From: Stictocephala bisonia
Taxonomy: Eukaryota > Arthropoda > Insecta > Hemiptera > Membracidae
Assembly (NCBI GenBank): GCA_035578905.1
Contig: JAQJVL010000111.1
Coordinates: 645,607 to 709,606, forward strand
Length of the DNA stretch: 64,000 nt
Reading direction: 5' to 3'
This document shows positions 12,381-25,089 of the stretch, in pieces. How positions within the stretch are numbered: the stretch's first letter is position 1; the number at the start of each line of letters is the position of its first letter. Under the pieces are notes generated by a model. That model ran no database searches. It was not told where the DNA came from and saw only the letters and a list, made by a program, of their open reading frames with translations. The position numbers and the translations under genes were made by a program.

Positions 12381-12938
12381 GTGAGTTTTATATTTTTATG
12401 ACATCAAAGGGAGGTTTGTTTGTTTAATTTTTCCCTGTCGGGTTTTAAATGGATGTTAATGAAATAAACCACTTACGCTTCACTTATCACAGGTAAAAAA
12501 TGACCTCGCTTTTTTACTTTTTTTTTACAGGAACAACTGGAATGTTACCGTTCATTAATCGTTAATCAAACGGCTTTATCTGTATTTTTTCGGATTATTT
12601 TGCGTTTCAGTGAAAAGAGGTTTAAGGTTCGATTTGTTCGGTTCGTTTATTTTTATTTTATTTATTTATTTTTTTTAAGAAATATTCGCCTATCGTAATT
12701 GTATGTAATGCCTATGTAGTTTCATAGTTCGTTCATTCGTTCGTTACAAATGTATCATCCTATTTAGAAATGTTTGAGAATAAAACACCCTGTTTTGAGG
12801 GAAAAGATTGAACAATATATTGTTATAATTTTGTAAACAAGTGAACGTCACATAACCCAGATTTAATACTATACAGCACAATACAAACAAGATAGAATAT
12901 TACGGTGATCGATTTCCAAACACTCTTAACTTCCTTAA
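12381..12938. other. Non-coding stretch after the putative exon
   Basis: AT-rich with T-rich runs. If the exon is real this would be intron. No other element seen. Confidence 0.4.
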
Positions 12939-13301
12939 GAGTCTTCAGAGGCTTTCGGCCATGTTGGTTTTCATCCCATAAGAACAAATGTTATTTTCGA
13001 ATCCATATTTTTTTGTTATTTACTGACCAACAGTTATGTATGAGGTGTAATTTTAAATGTTATCATATTGCTCGTTGGGTTTGTTTTTGATAATTTGAAT
13101 ACCTAATCTTAGTTTTAAGAAATAGGTGAGAATAAAAACTTTAAACTAAATATTTCTTATATCATTTCTATGAAACTAATTAGGAATTCGCAAAGCAATT
13201 CCAACGCACAATTTCATTCTTGATATTTGTTTGGAAAATCCGTTTAAAAATAACTGTTTAGTTTGGATACTCGTAATCGTATGTCCAGCCTCTGCAGACT
13301 C
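12939..13301 (+). mobile_element. TTAA-flanked MITE, copy 1
   Basis: A 363-bp non-autonomous element between TTAA at 12935-12938 and TTAA at 13302-13305. It begins GAGTCTTCAGAGGCTTTCGG and ends CCTCTGCAGACTC. The inner half of the right terminal repeat, present in copy 3, is missing here. The body is shared with 13786-14158 and 20939-21349. TTAA duplication fits piggyBac-type mobilisation (inference). No coding capacity. Confidence 0.88.
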
Positions 13302-13495
13302 TTAAACTTGATATTTTCACAAGGGAAAGAATATTAATAAAATCCAAGAACAGGCTGTTTTCACTTAAACTGTAGTAAATCTGGGGTTGGGGACTGCTAT
13401 TTTGTAATGTCAACCAACACGTAATCTGGTAATTTAGAAAATATTTGTAATGTTTAAACCCACGATAAGGGCATTTAAAACATGGTTCAAATATA

Positions 13496-14638
13496 CAGCG
13501 TTGGACAAAAGTCTGGAATATATTTATTATTTTTTAAGCTATTGAAAGAAATGTAATGAAACTTTGCAGTTATGTACATATTGTACATGTCCCTATACCA
13601 AAAATTTAGACAAGTTTTAGCTGTTTTTAGCATAGCCAGGTGATGGCCCATGAAGGAGGTCTTAAAAATTTTAAATGTAAGCCTACGTATGGTTGTACTT
13701 CATTTTACCTTTGTACAACATTAAAGTGCAAACCTGATGTCAAAAGGATGACCCAGTCAGAAAATATAGCCTCTTAAATAATTTAGAGTCTGCAGAGGCT
13801 GTCGGCCTTGTTGGTTTTAGTCCGATAAGAACAATTTTATTAGGGAATCTATATTTTTTCGCTATTTATTGACCAAAAGTTGTGTATGAAGACTCGTTTT
13901 AAACTTTATAATATTGTGCATTGTGGAATTTCTTATTTTTAATTAATAGTGTTATTAAAAATAGGTGAAAATAAAAACTTGGAAACTAAATATTTTTTCT
14001 AAAAACTAATTAGGAATTTGCAAAGCGATTTAATTGGAAAAAATCGCTTGAAAATAACTGTTTAATTTGGATACGCGTGATCGTATGTGCGGTTCGAAAA
14101 TAACATTATTCTTTCTTATGGGATCAACACTAAGATGGCCGACAGCTTCAGCAGACTCTTAATAAAATATAACTAATACTGCTAAGAACAAGGATAAGAT
14201 ATAAGTTATTATCTGTTGCTCTGTACAGCTGTAATTTAACTGACAAAATATACAACATAAATTCACCCCCCCCCCCCCCTATATGGAAAGATTATTATAA
14301 CGATTTTCTTAAATTACTTTTAAGGTTACCTACAGTCAAAAAGATTTAATGTTTGTTAAATAAAATAACTAAGAAGAATTAGGTATTATATATTAATGTT
14401 TTGAGAGGCTGTATTTTGTGACAGGGACATCTTTCTGACTTCATGATTGCACTTTTGTATTGTACAAACAAAGACCTTTAAGACGTCCTTCGCGAGCCAT
14501 CCCCTGGTTATATGAAAAACGAGTAAAATATGTCTAATTGTTTGGTATAGAGACGTGTATATAACTACAAAGTTTCATTACGTTTCTTTTATTAGTTTTA
14601 AAATTAATTAATATATTTCAGACTTTTTCCCAACCTTG
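13496..14638 (+). mobile_element. Non-autonomous Tc1/mariner-like element with a nested MITE
   Basis: The ends are CAGCGTTGGACAAAAGTCTG and, reading inward from the right, CAAGGTTGGGAAAAAGTCTG. TA is present on both sides (13494-13495 and 14639-14640). The arms are about 280 bp (left) and 240 bp (right) and align with scattered differences and a ~40-bp indel. The interior is interrupted by the MITE at 13786-14158, leaving about 230 bp of element interior with a run of C near 14266. No transposase frame is visible, so it would need help in trans. Age order is clear: this element first, MITE second. Confidence 0.85.
13786..14158 (+). mobile_element. TTAA-type MITE, copy 2 (nested)
   Basis: A 373-bp member of the same family as 12939-13301. 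It starts GAGTCTGCAGAGGCTGTCGG and ends CAGCAGACTC followed by TTAA (14159-14162). The left flank is TTTA, so one target copy has mutated or insertion used a variant site. Terminal repeats include CCATAAGAA-like words facing TTCTTATGGGATC. Confidence 0.87.
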
Positions 14639-16800
14639 TATATCTATTCTCTAAAGATAATATCATACCATGAAGCGTTACGTCTACTCTTGCCGATATT
14701 TTAAACCAAAATCACATAAACATATGTTAATATATAAACGAAATTTGAATATAAATCAATTTGTTTCTAATTAAATCCCACTCATCACCCTCAGTGATCG
14801 CAAATTAAACAACTCACAAATGTATTATGTTTAAATACTAACACAATAAATATAATTAATATATCTTTGTATACAGAATAACGTTTCGCAACTGTGCGTA
14901 TAATATTTCACAGAATAAGCATAATTTAATATATTTACCCGTGGCCAGGAGAGCTCTTTAAAACATATCATTTTATATCTTATTCTAAAACATATAATTC
15001 TTAACATTTTAATCAGGCTCAGAATGAAAAATGTAAGTCAATCGGAATTCAAAACTCTAATCGGCTCATTAAATGTCGAGCTTCGATGGAGTCAATAATA
15101 AACAGGTAAATAACCGATGTGTGATCCTGGGGCGAGACCTTGAGATTAAATGTCGAGGCTGGATCACTGCGAGGCCAGCAACCAACTACTAGTGGGACAC
15201 TATACTACAATACTATCAACTAAGGGATGAAACTTTTAAAATATATCAATTCTTTTGTCACAGAAATATACTGCATGCCAATTTCAAATAAGGATCCTCT
15301 TAATATATTGGACTTCTTTTGTGAATTAGACAGTTAAAAAAGGCGTAATTTATAAAACATACACGAAAATTAAACTAAGACAAAGATATAGTATCAATAG
15401 CATTTTATTGTTTATTCAGTAACTTAAAGACTTCGTAAGTTGGTGTACAAATTATATATTTAGGTCTTGTTGTGTGTTCAAAGGTTCAATTCATTATTTA
15501 TTACTATTCGATTGAAAAGGTTGTTAACCTACAATTATTTTTTCATTATAGTTATATACATTTTACAAGTATACTACGCAGTACACATAAAATAATGTAT
15601 ATAGATATGTTTGTCCTTTATGATTTACTACTCATCCGATCGAAAAGAATCTTTGGGAAACGTGTATTTTTCCACAGGGGATGTTTTAAGCTTAGTTTTA
15701 TTCTTATCTATTAGATTGTATGTATTCACCCCAAAATGTAATATTTTGAAAAATATTTAGTCAGAAAAACAGCTAGATGCGTATGAATATTTCTTCTACA
15801 CTAAAAAATATAAAACCCACACGAACAAAAAAATTAATATTCGTAGCAATTGATTCAGGTTTAAAAAAAACTAAAAGAGATAATACCATTCAGTAGATAA
15901 TAATTCATCGTTTATTTGACACATATCTACTAACAATGTTTAAATGCAGATATTAAAAAATTTATAGAAATGGTAATTTTCTATGGATACATCCCAAATA
16001 TGATTAGAAAAATAATCAACAAGAAAAGACGGAAAATTAAAAAACTGAACAAAAGGAAAATTTATTGGAAAAGGTTGTATGCGAATCTTTGCCAAAAGTA
16101 ATGGGGAACCCCACTGTAGTAAGACTATGGATTCATCTTTTAAATAAAAATTAAAGTATTTACTTACAAATCTAACAGACGAAACTATAAATGAAAACAT
16201 ATCAGGAATATATGAAAGTGATAATAATTATGGATAGCTATATATCGCCAAAAAATTACAGTAAGAATGAAAGAGCATACAACTCATATTTTAAAACTCC
16301 CAAGAGGAAAATTCAGCATTGGCCAAACACTAAATGAATTTTTAGCATAATTTAAAATAATGTAAACTTCTAAAAGAAATATGAAATAAAAAACAAATAA
16401 ATGCTCATGACTGCTTCTAAATGAAAAAGTATAAAGAAATTCCTGTGAATAACAAACCAGGAATTCTTGAAAGTTCACCATTTTTATTTTAACTTATTTA
16501 GCACACTTTGTATTTATCTCCTTTAAAATGTTTTATAAGTTTATTCCGTTGTATTTATCTCCTTTTACAATATTTCGTATGTTTACTCAACTAGATGTGG
16601 CCTATAATGAACAACAAACATAAACATTTTTTTAGTTTGTGTTGTCTGGAAGGTGGAAAATTTGTCTCTGAAAGGCCTCACAAAATAAAAATTAATGATT
16701 ACTTGGGTATTTAATTCGTTTACAATGATTCCAAAAAAGTTTTAAACAATACTATCAAATTATAGTCTATTCAAGCAAAAAAATAAAAACAAGAATAATA
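14639..16800. other. AT-rich non-coding stretch
   Basis: No supported gene. A GC-richer patch at about 15040-15200 contains the phrase TTAAATGTCGAG twice. Open frames here are AT-driven and unrecognised. Confidence 0.5.
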
Positions 16801-17461
16801 AAAAAAGAGACCAAGCTTCGCCTTTTCCAGGCTCTTGTGCTCTCTGTGATCGATTACTGCCTCCCTGTGTATGGCAATATTGTGTCTAGAGGGGATTTAG
16901 ACAAATTACAGAGTGCAAAATATGTGTGTCAGGTATGTATGTGGACTAAGAAGGTTTGATCATGTTTCGGAGGCACGACGATCACTGGGTTTGCTGACTG
17001 TAACTGATACCTGTACTCTGCGCTCCTTATGCCTAGTTTATAGAATCCTTACCACTGGCAGGCCGGGATATTTGAGGGAAAACTAAAAAACAGGTCTCAG
17101 ATCCGATTTCGCAGCACTAGACAGGATCAAGTTTTGGAGATGCCTCGCGTTCACCGTGAATTTGAAAGAAAAAGATTTACGTACTTTGCTCCCAAATTAT
17201 TTAATGAATTTTCCTCCAGTTTAACAGGCCAGGGTATATCTGAAACTACATATAAAAACAATGTATATAAATATTTAATGTATAATACAAGCTGATATAT
17301 TCATATATAACTGTACTGTATACATAACTCTATGTTTTAATTATGAATAATTAAAATTAGCTTTCAATTTTTTTAAAATTGTAATATGACTTGAGTTGTC
17401 TTGTAAACCAGCATTGTTTGTTGAAAACCGCTCCAAAATAAAGACCTTATTTATTTATTTA
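16801..17461 (+). pseudogene. 3' fragment of a non-LTR retrotransposon (RT C-terminal region and tail)
   Basis: Translation gives the region just after the reverse-transcriptase domain of Jockey/CR1/I-like LINEs: KLRLFQALVLSVIDYCLPVY (frame of 16801). It then continues as RRFDHVSEARRSLGLL one frame over (about 16928-17085), and back in the first frame as FERKRFTYFAPKLFNEF, ending at a TGA at 17293. Two compensating frameshifts, near 16930 and 17088, make it a pseudogene. The tail ends AATAAAGACC plus a TTTA repeat near 17440-17461, a typical LINE 3' end. The 5' part, including the RT catalytic motifs, is absent, as expected from 5' truncation. Confidence 0.8.
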
Positions 17462-19034
17462 TAAGTAATGTTTATTGGAATTTAAAATTTAATTTAAAAA
17501 AACCATAACATTACTATTTACATGTTTATCTCTAGTTATAATATAAAATAATCACGTGGTCTTGTTGGATGTAATTTTATTCTAGATTAGAAGTTTTTGT
17601 GTTTTGTGGTTCTGTTTTTATATTAATTTTCATGGCACTAGCAAAAGTAAAATTGTATTATAACTTTTGGATTGATTAATTACTTTAGTAAATATGGAAA
17701 ATTGTATAATAAATATTTCCCTTGCAAAACATAAATATTGGTATCACAACTTTAGAAATTAATAAGTAAATTTCACACAAAATAATGACATCAAACTTTT
17801 TGACACAATTTGTTAACATTAAAATTCAATATGATTCAACATTTTAATGGGCACTGATTTTATTCATCTCCTAAGTCTTTAGCTGAAAACTAAACCATCG
17901 TTGAAACAATTTCATACGTTCAATTATAAAAGCCTAAATTGTATGTTTAAGTTATTAATAAATAAATTAAAACAGGCTTATAAATGGTTAAACAGTTTAC
18001 GTACAGTAAGCGGTAACGGAAGCTGTCAGAGGAGCTTGTTACTGCCGGTATTTGCCTATTCTGGCGGGATCCAAACGAATCAGTGTTGAACAGTTCATCA
18101 CCTGCTCTTGTGGTCTGGGTGGAGGGGGCGAGGCGGGGTAGGTTCATTCTTCCCCAATTCAACACACAGAATAGACTCTGATCACCCTCGCCGAAGAAAT
18201 GAAGGCGTATCAGAATGGATTGAATTAGGAGGTGTCTCGGAGCGCGCCTTCGTTGGGCTTCCTTCAACTTCTATAATAGACTTCGCCGGGTTAATGTGTT
18301 AATGTTCTACCTGGGATGGATTGATCTATAACATTAACACGCATCACGTCGTCTGCTACACAATCAACATTGCACTATACAATTTACCAGTTTGGATTTC
18401 AGTAAAAACAATTCCACGTTTATACCAAATGTAGTACGGCTTACCCACGATAACAGCCTCTAAATGAAATGTGTGGACCAAAATAAAGGGGAATATGATC
18501 TGTCACGACAGTCTGTCTTACAACACTGAAAAAGTTTAATACTTTAACAGAATATAGTAATGAGGTGGAAAAAACACATCGTAAGCATGCTCATATATAT
18601 TTTGAAAACGTATGCCATTTTACGAATTTCAGGAAGATTTATAAAATACGTATTCACAGAACCCAAACCATGTCCAGTTAATAAGTTTGTATGGATACGT
18701 TACTTTTGTAGATATTACATTTTTGTGGACACGGTTACGTGAAAATTGCTAAGGTGAAACACAAAGAAATTTATATAAGTAATAGTTCTAAGCTTGAGCT
18801 GATACGTCAATGGATTACTTAATTACTCGATCAAAAATACCATTTTCATCACTACACTTTAAGCTTCTCATATGAGCTATTGAGCATCCATATTAGTGAA
18901 CTTTTACGTACCATCCTATTCACTGTCTGATATACGTTTCTTTTTTTTTTTAATGTCATGCTCTCTCTCGAAATATTCCATAAACAACTGAAAAGTGTAA
19001 CTCTAGTATATATATAAATTACGACAGCTATATT
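17462..19034. other. Non-coding stretch
   Basis: Mostly AT-rich. A GC-richer patch at about 18000-18300 is open on both strands but shows no recognisable protein or splice structure. Confidence 0.45.
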
Positions 19035-19441
19035 CGTACACGAACTGTGATATTGACCCACCCACCCGCCCGTACACGCACAGTGATTTTTTACCCACCC
19101 GCCCGTACACGCACAGTGATTTTTGACCCACCCACCCGTACACGCACAGTGATATTGACCAACCCACCCACCCGTACACGCACAGTGATTTTTGACCCAC
19201 CCGTCCGCCCGTACACGCACAGTGATATTGACCCGCCCGCCCATACACGCACAGTGATTTTTGACCCACCCGTCCGCCCGTACAAGCACAGTGATATTGA
19301 CCAACCCACTTGCCCGTACACGCACAGTGATTATGACCCACCCGTCCGCCCGTACACGCTCAGTGATATTGACCTACCCGCCCGCCCGTACACGCACAGT
19401 GATTATGACCCACACCCTCCCGTACACTTACAGTGATATTG
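19035..19441 (+). repeat. Dispersed minisatellite, largest block (about 11 units)
   Basis: Units of 32-37 bp have the pattern TGATATTGACC, then two or three CCCA/CCCG blocks, then GTACACGCACAG. Length varies mainly by the number of four-base CCCR blocks. Two spacer types (TGATATTGACC and TGATTTTTGACC) are interspersed. Long open frames on both strands (up to about 157 codons) come from units near 33/36 bp and carry no non-repeat protein signal. Confidence 0.95.
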
Positions 19442-20938
19442 AATGGACATTTAAAATTAAAGGTTACAGTTGGTATTAATGGCCTTTTGAATATCACATA
19501 CATGCTTGCGGGTACGAGCATGAACGCATTTTTCTTACAATCAAAAGTTATTTATAAGATCCTCGTTTATTTAATAAAAGAGAATTTTGATTTATCAAAA
19601 TTAGGTCTAATAATAGGCTACAATTGTCATAAGAAGTTTCTAACCAATAGCCTTTCAAAGTATACGTTCTCATTTTGATGTAGCGTTTTTTTTTTTTTTT
19701 TTTTTTTTCTATAAAAAATGGATCCCATATTTGGGATCGTAATACCATTCTGCCATTTAAAAGCACGTGACGCCCGGGGACGGACATGTTACACCAGTAT
19801 TAAATCTGACAGCAGTGGATGCGTATTAAATAAAACATATAGATTAGGCGACGTGCGGCACCACGTTATAAACAAATTGGAAAGCTTGTTAAAAACTGCG
19901 TCAATTAGGAAAGGGCTGATAGAAGGGACAAGGGCCCAATTACCGCGTACTGGTACGACAAGACTTGGCTAATTACCACTCTATAATTAGATACATATTC
20001 GCCGACCTTTAATTAAGTTGGCCCATCGCTTTGCTTTGATGCCTTTTAGTAATTAAAGCTGGATTTCACTACTTAAGAAAGAATACCATTTGTTGCAGCC
20101 TATTGTATTGTCTTTAATTAGCGAGTCTCTCTCCCAGTTCCTTCTCTATTCATTCAACTCTACTGTTGCTGATAAATATGATTTTGAAAAAGTTCTTCGT
20201 GACTTCAACTCAGTAACAACGAATACAGGATCACGGTTAGATGGTTAGAACTCTTTTGCGAGTATTTTAATACTAAAATATATCATTATTATTTTAATAA
20301 ATAATCGCTTAAGTTTTGCTCATGTTTATTAAAATTGTTGTTTTGGCTATACCTAAATTAATTATATTTGTAAATTTCTTAAATGTTTCTTTAATACAAA
20401 ATGGTCATACCCTCTTAAGCTGACTTTTAATATTCCCTGACTTAATATTAATTAATATTAAAACACTACAAACGATCCTTCTCAAATAGAATTGCGATTT
20501 CAGTTATCGACTGTTGCATTATATTGATATTCGAGGTGTTGAACCGTATATCCATCCTTTTTCGTTAAATATTGTCATTTTATCTTAAATGACTTACGGT
20601 GACGGCCATCTGCTGTAATGTAAGTTATGTAGGCGACTGTACAACGAACGTTAGACAACTATAGTTAGTATGTCTTCCAGTGTTGTATTCACTAATAAAA
20701 CAAGTGGCAAATTGTAGCACATTGCAATTTAAAGAAAATAAAAATATCGTTTAAAATGTCTGATTATTTATAGCTTTAAATATTTTATATTATTTATGAA
20801 GAGAGTAATCTTCAAATATTTAAAAACAAATAAAAAGCGAAGTTTGCTTTGAAATATTTAGTCGTAAGAGGTTAGTCTCAATAGACATCTCGAGGTGCAA
20901 ACGGAAAAGCGAGTAAAACGGATACAAAGCAATCTTAA
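19442..20938. other. Non-coding stretch with poly-T and homeodomain-like sites
   Basis: Contains a 24-base T run near 19686-19709. A GC-balanced section at about 19750-20110 is rich in TAATTA/TTAATTA cores, the kind of composition seen in insect enhancers. That reading is inference only. Confidence 0.4.
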
Positions 20939-21349
20939 GAGTCTGCAGAGGCTGTCGGTCATGTTAGTTTTAATCCCATAAGAACAATGTTATTTGCGAA
21001 TACTTATTTTTTGTTGCTAATTGACCAAAATTTGTGTATGAGGTGTCATTTTAAACGTTATTATATTGGGCATTGGGGTTGATTTTGATATTTTGAATAC
21101 ATACGCCTAGTTTGAAAAATAGGCGAAAATAAAACCTTCCAACTAAATATTTTTTATTTCTATAAAACTAATAAGGAATTCACAAAGTAATTCCAAAGCC
21201 CAATTTCATTCTTTATCAATTGTAATTTGTTTGGAAAATCCGTTTAAAAATAACAGTTTAATTTGAAATGCGTGATCGTATGTCCGGTTCGATAATAACA
21301 TTGTTCTTATGGGATTAAAACCAACATGGCTGACAGTCTCTGCAGACCC
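20939..21349 (+). mobile_element. TTAA-flanked MITE, copy 3 (longest)
   Basis: A 411-bp member after TTAA (20935-20938). It starts GAGTCTGCAGAGGCTGTCGG and ends with the inverted match GTCTCTGCAGACCC, followed by TTAG. Terminal inverted repeats of about 60 bp are intact, including CCCATAAGAACAATGTTATT on the left. This copy is the best reference for the family. Confidence 0.9.
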
Positions 21350-22688
21350 TTAGTGTCTTTTACCCATAATTATCCATTCTTCTACTCCCAAAACCCTAGC
21401 AAGATGTATCATAAACAAACATTTGGTGACCAATATTTTTAGAACAGGAAACTCGTGCGCAGTTAATACTGATTCATACGTGACCTCTCCTAGCTCGACC
21501 CGGTACAATTAGAGAAATCTGTGCTCACAGGTTACGACAGGTCTGATACCTTCACATATTTATTCTATTGTCCTTTCAACAACTGAATAGCCTACCTATT
21601 GGTTCACGCTTCAGCCCCGCCAAGGGGTTGCAGCTAACCGCGAACACAGCTATAACATCGTTTGGACGGATCTCAATCAAAGCTAATCACATTTACTGAA
21701 AGCCTAATCTAAAATTCTATGTATATGAAAACTTTTTTTAATCCGTTACAACTGAATAATAAACCAAACAGTGGACGAAACGGATGTAAATTATTTCAAT
21801 GCAAAAACAGTCGTCCGTTCCATTTAGGCGATTAGTAAAAATGTTTCGTCGAAATAATGGATTCACTCGGAACACCTTTTACAGTTGTTTTTATTGGCGC
21901 TAAATTAAATGCATAATGGACTCAAGAACGGCAAAATAAACGGGAGAGAATTAATAATGCATTTTGCACGGAATAAGACCGTCCGGAAGCGGCGGATAAA
22001 ATCCACTACATCGAGAAGCTTAGCATATAAATTGAGTGTATACAGAGATAACAGTAGTAATGTAAATAAAAAACCTGCTTTTACCAATACGAAGTCATTA
22101 AAGCTGTCGCTTTGATTGTTTAATGAGGCGACACGGTTCCACGTGTGCATGCGACGTATAATTGTCGCCCCCAGCCACGCTTAATGATCGCCGTTCTTTC
22201 CCTGTCTGAAGATGATTGATACACTTTTTGCACCTGTTCTACCCATAATTGCTTCCCATATTTATAGTTTTAATGACTGACAAACATCAGGCGAGCTCAT
22301 TATTAGTAATGATCTTCATTTGCGTTTGATCATCATTAAACGAATCCAAAATGTTAATATTTACATTTTCAAGCGATGTTATTTTCAAGGTATTCAAGTA
22401 GTGTTATATTCACCTGCTGTTAATTTCAACGTTTCGTCCTAAAAATAAATAAATAAAAATCGTTAAATACCAAGTGAATATAAACACAATGTACAAATTT
22501 GACCCTTACGTATCTATACACACACATTTTACAAATCGTATTTAACATCCTTGTGACATAATCACCCTAGGGTTGATTATGTTGACAGTTTACTAGTTGA
22601 CTAACTAGTTGACAGCTAACAGGGAGATTATTTGATCTTATATACAGGGCGATTGAAAAATAAGTTGCAACATCCTTAACTTAAAAAA
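21350..22688. other. Non-coding stretch, possibly regulatory
   Basis: No supported gene. About 21760-22210 is GC-balanced with repeated AAT and TAAT words (TTTAATGAGGCGACAC, TATAATTGTCGCC) and could be a conserved non-coding element; nothing in the sequence alone proves it. TACAGGGCGATTGAAAAATA at about 22645 resembles a Tc1/mariner end without a visible partner. Confidence 0.4.
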
Positions 22689-24103
22689 CATTTTAAAAAA
22701 ATTTTATTTAGTATAGTTGGCTGTTTATTATATTATACTTAACTTATTATATTAGTTTTATAGGAATTGAAAATATTGATTTTTATCGAATGCAAATATT
22801 AAAAAGATATACGTTTATTTACGTGTGTTTATAGTACAAAGCTTTTAAAGGTATAATTTAAATCATACAAATAATACTACTATATAATTGTAAATAATAT
22901 TATATTGTTTTATTTATACTGGTTATATTTACGTATTTTGGATCCTGATTATTATACCGTATAATATTATATTTAACACCCTGTATATTATTTAATATAA
23001 TAATTAAATGTTATACAGGGTTTGAAAAGTAAGATGAACCCCCTAATCTTTTTTATTATTTTATGTGAAATCTGTTTCCAGCAATCTTACTAGATACAAA
23101 GGGATAAACTAATAATTATAGTTCTCAAAGGTTTGACCCTCAGGGGAAAGGGGGGGGGGTAAAACAATATTTTCAAATAGCACTTATAGTCTTGTAACAT
23201 ATCATTTTAAAGGCCTTCGTTAACCTATAAACAATGTAATTACTGATTTGAAATCGGACCACTCTACGAGAAATGGCAGCCAATCGAAAAGTTAACCCTC
23301 TTTGGATGGGGTGGGGTGGGGGTAATTAAACATTTTCAAATATGACTATTAGTCTTTTAACAAATCATATAAAGGCCTTAGTTAACTTATAAAACATACG
23401 CTTAATATTTGAAATCATTAAATAATTTTTGAAAAGGTGTTTGTTAAATCGTATTTTCCTAAACGTTAAGAATCACAGTGAAGCTCAGTCACGTTTGGGG
23501 CTGCCATGTCTTGTAGAGTGGTCCGATTTAAAATATGTGAGTGCAGTATTTATTGGCTAACCAAGACCTTTAAAATGATATGCTACAAGACTATAAGTGC
23601 TATTGAAAATATTGTTTTACCCCCCCACCCCATTTCCCGTGAAGGTCACAAATTTGAAAACACATTACTAATGTAGCCCTTTGTATCTAGTAAGATTGCC
23701 GCTAACAGATTTAATATATCTAAAATAACAAAAAAGATCAGGGGGTTGCGTCTTACTTTTCAAACACCCAGTATATTTAATATAGGCTAATAATTAAATG
23801 TTATACACGGTGTTTAATATATACGGTATAAAAATCAGTATCCAAAATATGTAAATATAATTATCAACAATAAAACAATAGAACATTGTTTACCTTTATA
23901 TGGTGGTATTATTTTTTATAATATAAAGTATAACTTTAAAATCTTTGTACTATAAACACACGTTAATAAATGTATATCTTTTCAATGTTTTTATATCGTA
24001 TAAAACAATAAATATTTTCATATCTTATAAAACTAATATAATTAGTGAATAATGAAATAATAAATAGCCTATTACACTAAATTAAATTTATTTTCAAATG
24101 TAG
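22689..24103. mobile_element. Outer long inverted-repeat element (interrupted)
   Basis: Left arm about 22689-22994 and right arm about 23793-24103 are diverged inverted copies. ATATTAGTTTTATA, ACGTGTGTTTATAGTACAAA and TTTTGGAT.CTGATT can be matched across them. They meet at AACACCCTGTATA and TATACACGGTGTT, which resemble Tc1/mariner ends. Between them lies the element at 23016-23771, flanked by near-direct copies of AATAATTAAATGTTATA. No coding capacity is visible. Confidence 0.7.
23016..23771. mobile_element. Inner non-autonomous Tc1/mariner-like element
   Basis: 756 bp between TA dinucleotides (23014-23015 and 23772-23773). Ends are CAGGGTTTGAAAAGTAAGA on the left and, inverted, CTGGGTGTTTGAAAAGTAAG on the right. 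Arms of about 300 bp include matching G-run/C-run blocks (GGGGGGGGGG near 23150 and CCCCCCC near 23621). Inside the left half a ~100-bp segment ending TTTGAAATC is repeated in diverged form. Confidence 0.85.
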
Positions 24104-24562
24104 TCAACAGACTGGAGCATTCAAGTTAACACAATTAAAGTTACAATGACGTAATTGTAATGTTTATCGAATTGTATAACTATGCTTAAACTACATCATA
24201 ACAAATATGTGTCTGATGATTATAGATGTAAAAAAATTCACTACAAACTTATTGTTTTAATTAGTGGATTGTTGTTGAGTAACTTTCAGATTGGTCTGAA
24301 CACTCTAGCTATTTAATAACCCTTAACCCAGTTCATTAACCTATCTAACTTTTACCTCCATCCAGTGTTACGGTGAGTGTTAAAATAATCAATGTATTCC
24401 TCAATCAGAAACCGTGAGTTAGTGTACGTTTTCAAAACAATTATCGTTTTTTGGGCGGAAGTAAAATTTACTTTCAAAAATTTACTCTATATAAAACACC
24501 ATTATTAAGTTCATTGTAAATTCTGTGTAAAACAAATTAAAGTAAAATAAAACATCTTCAAC
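24104..24562. other. AT-rich non-coding stretch
   Basis: No gene or element recognised. Confidence 0.5.
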
Positions 24563-24940
24563 ACGTAAAATATCTGACAGATCTAACATAACGTTAGGTG
24601 CAAAATATTTGACAGATCTAACATAACGTTAGGTGCAAAATATTTGACAGACCCAACATAACGTTAGGTGCAAAATATCTGACAGACCCAACATAACGTT
24701 AGGTGCAAAATATTTGACAGACCCAACATAACGTTAGGTGCAAAATATTTGACAGATCCAACATATTTGACAGATCCAACATAACGTTAGGTGCAAAATA
24801 TCTGACAGATCCAACATAACGTTAGGTGCAAAATATTTGACAGATCCAACATAACGTTAGGTGCAAAATATTTGACAGATCCAACGTAACGTTAGGTGCA
24901 AAATATTTGACAGATCCAACATAACGTTAGGTGCAAAATA
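24563..24940 (+). repeat. 35-bp tandem array, about 11 units
   Basis: The unit is CAAAATATTTGACAGATCCA then ACATAACGTTAGGTG. One unit near 24750 is a partial duplication (ACATATTTGACAGATCC). Variants are ATCTGACAG/ATTTGACAG and GATCCA/GACCCA. Confidence 0.95.
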
Positions 24941-25089
24941 AAACTCAACTCTATGTACGAAATAATTGTTTCAAGTTTGAATTTGCATGTTCACGCACTG
25001 TATATTTTACATGATATGTACGTTTCAAAATAATTATATGTCAGCACTAGTGATAAAGTGCTGTAACCCAGCTGCTTAGTGACAAAGTA

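Noticed and set aside
17947..18267. 106-codon minus-strand frame
   Set aside because: Open on both strands in a GC-richer patch, no recognisable domain, no splice or start context.
18852..19436. Proline/threonine-arginine-rich peptide frames
   Set aside because: These are by-products of the minisatellite and are open on both strands at once.
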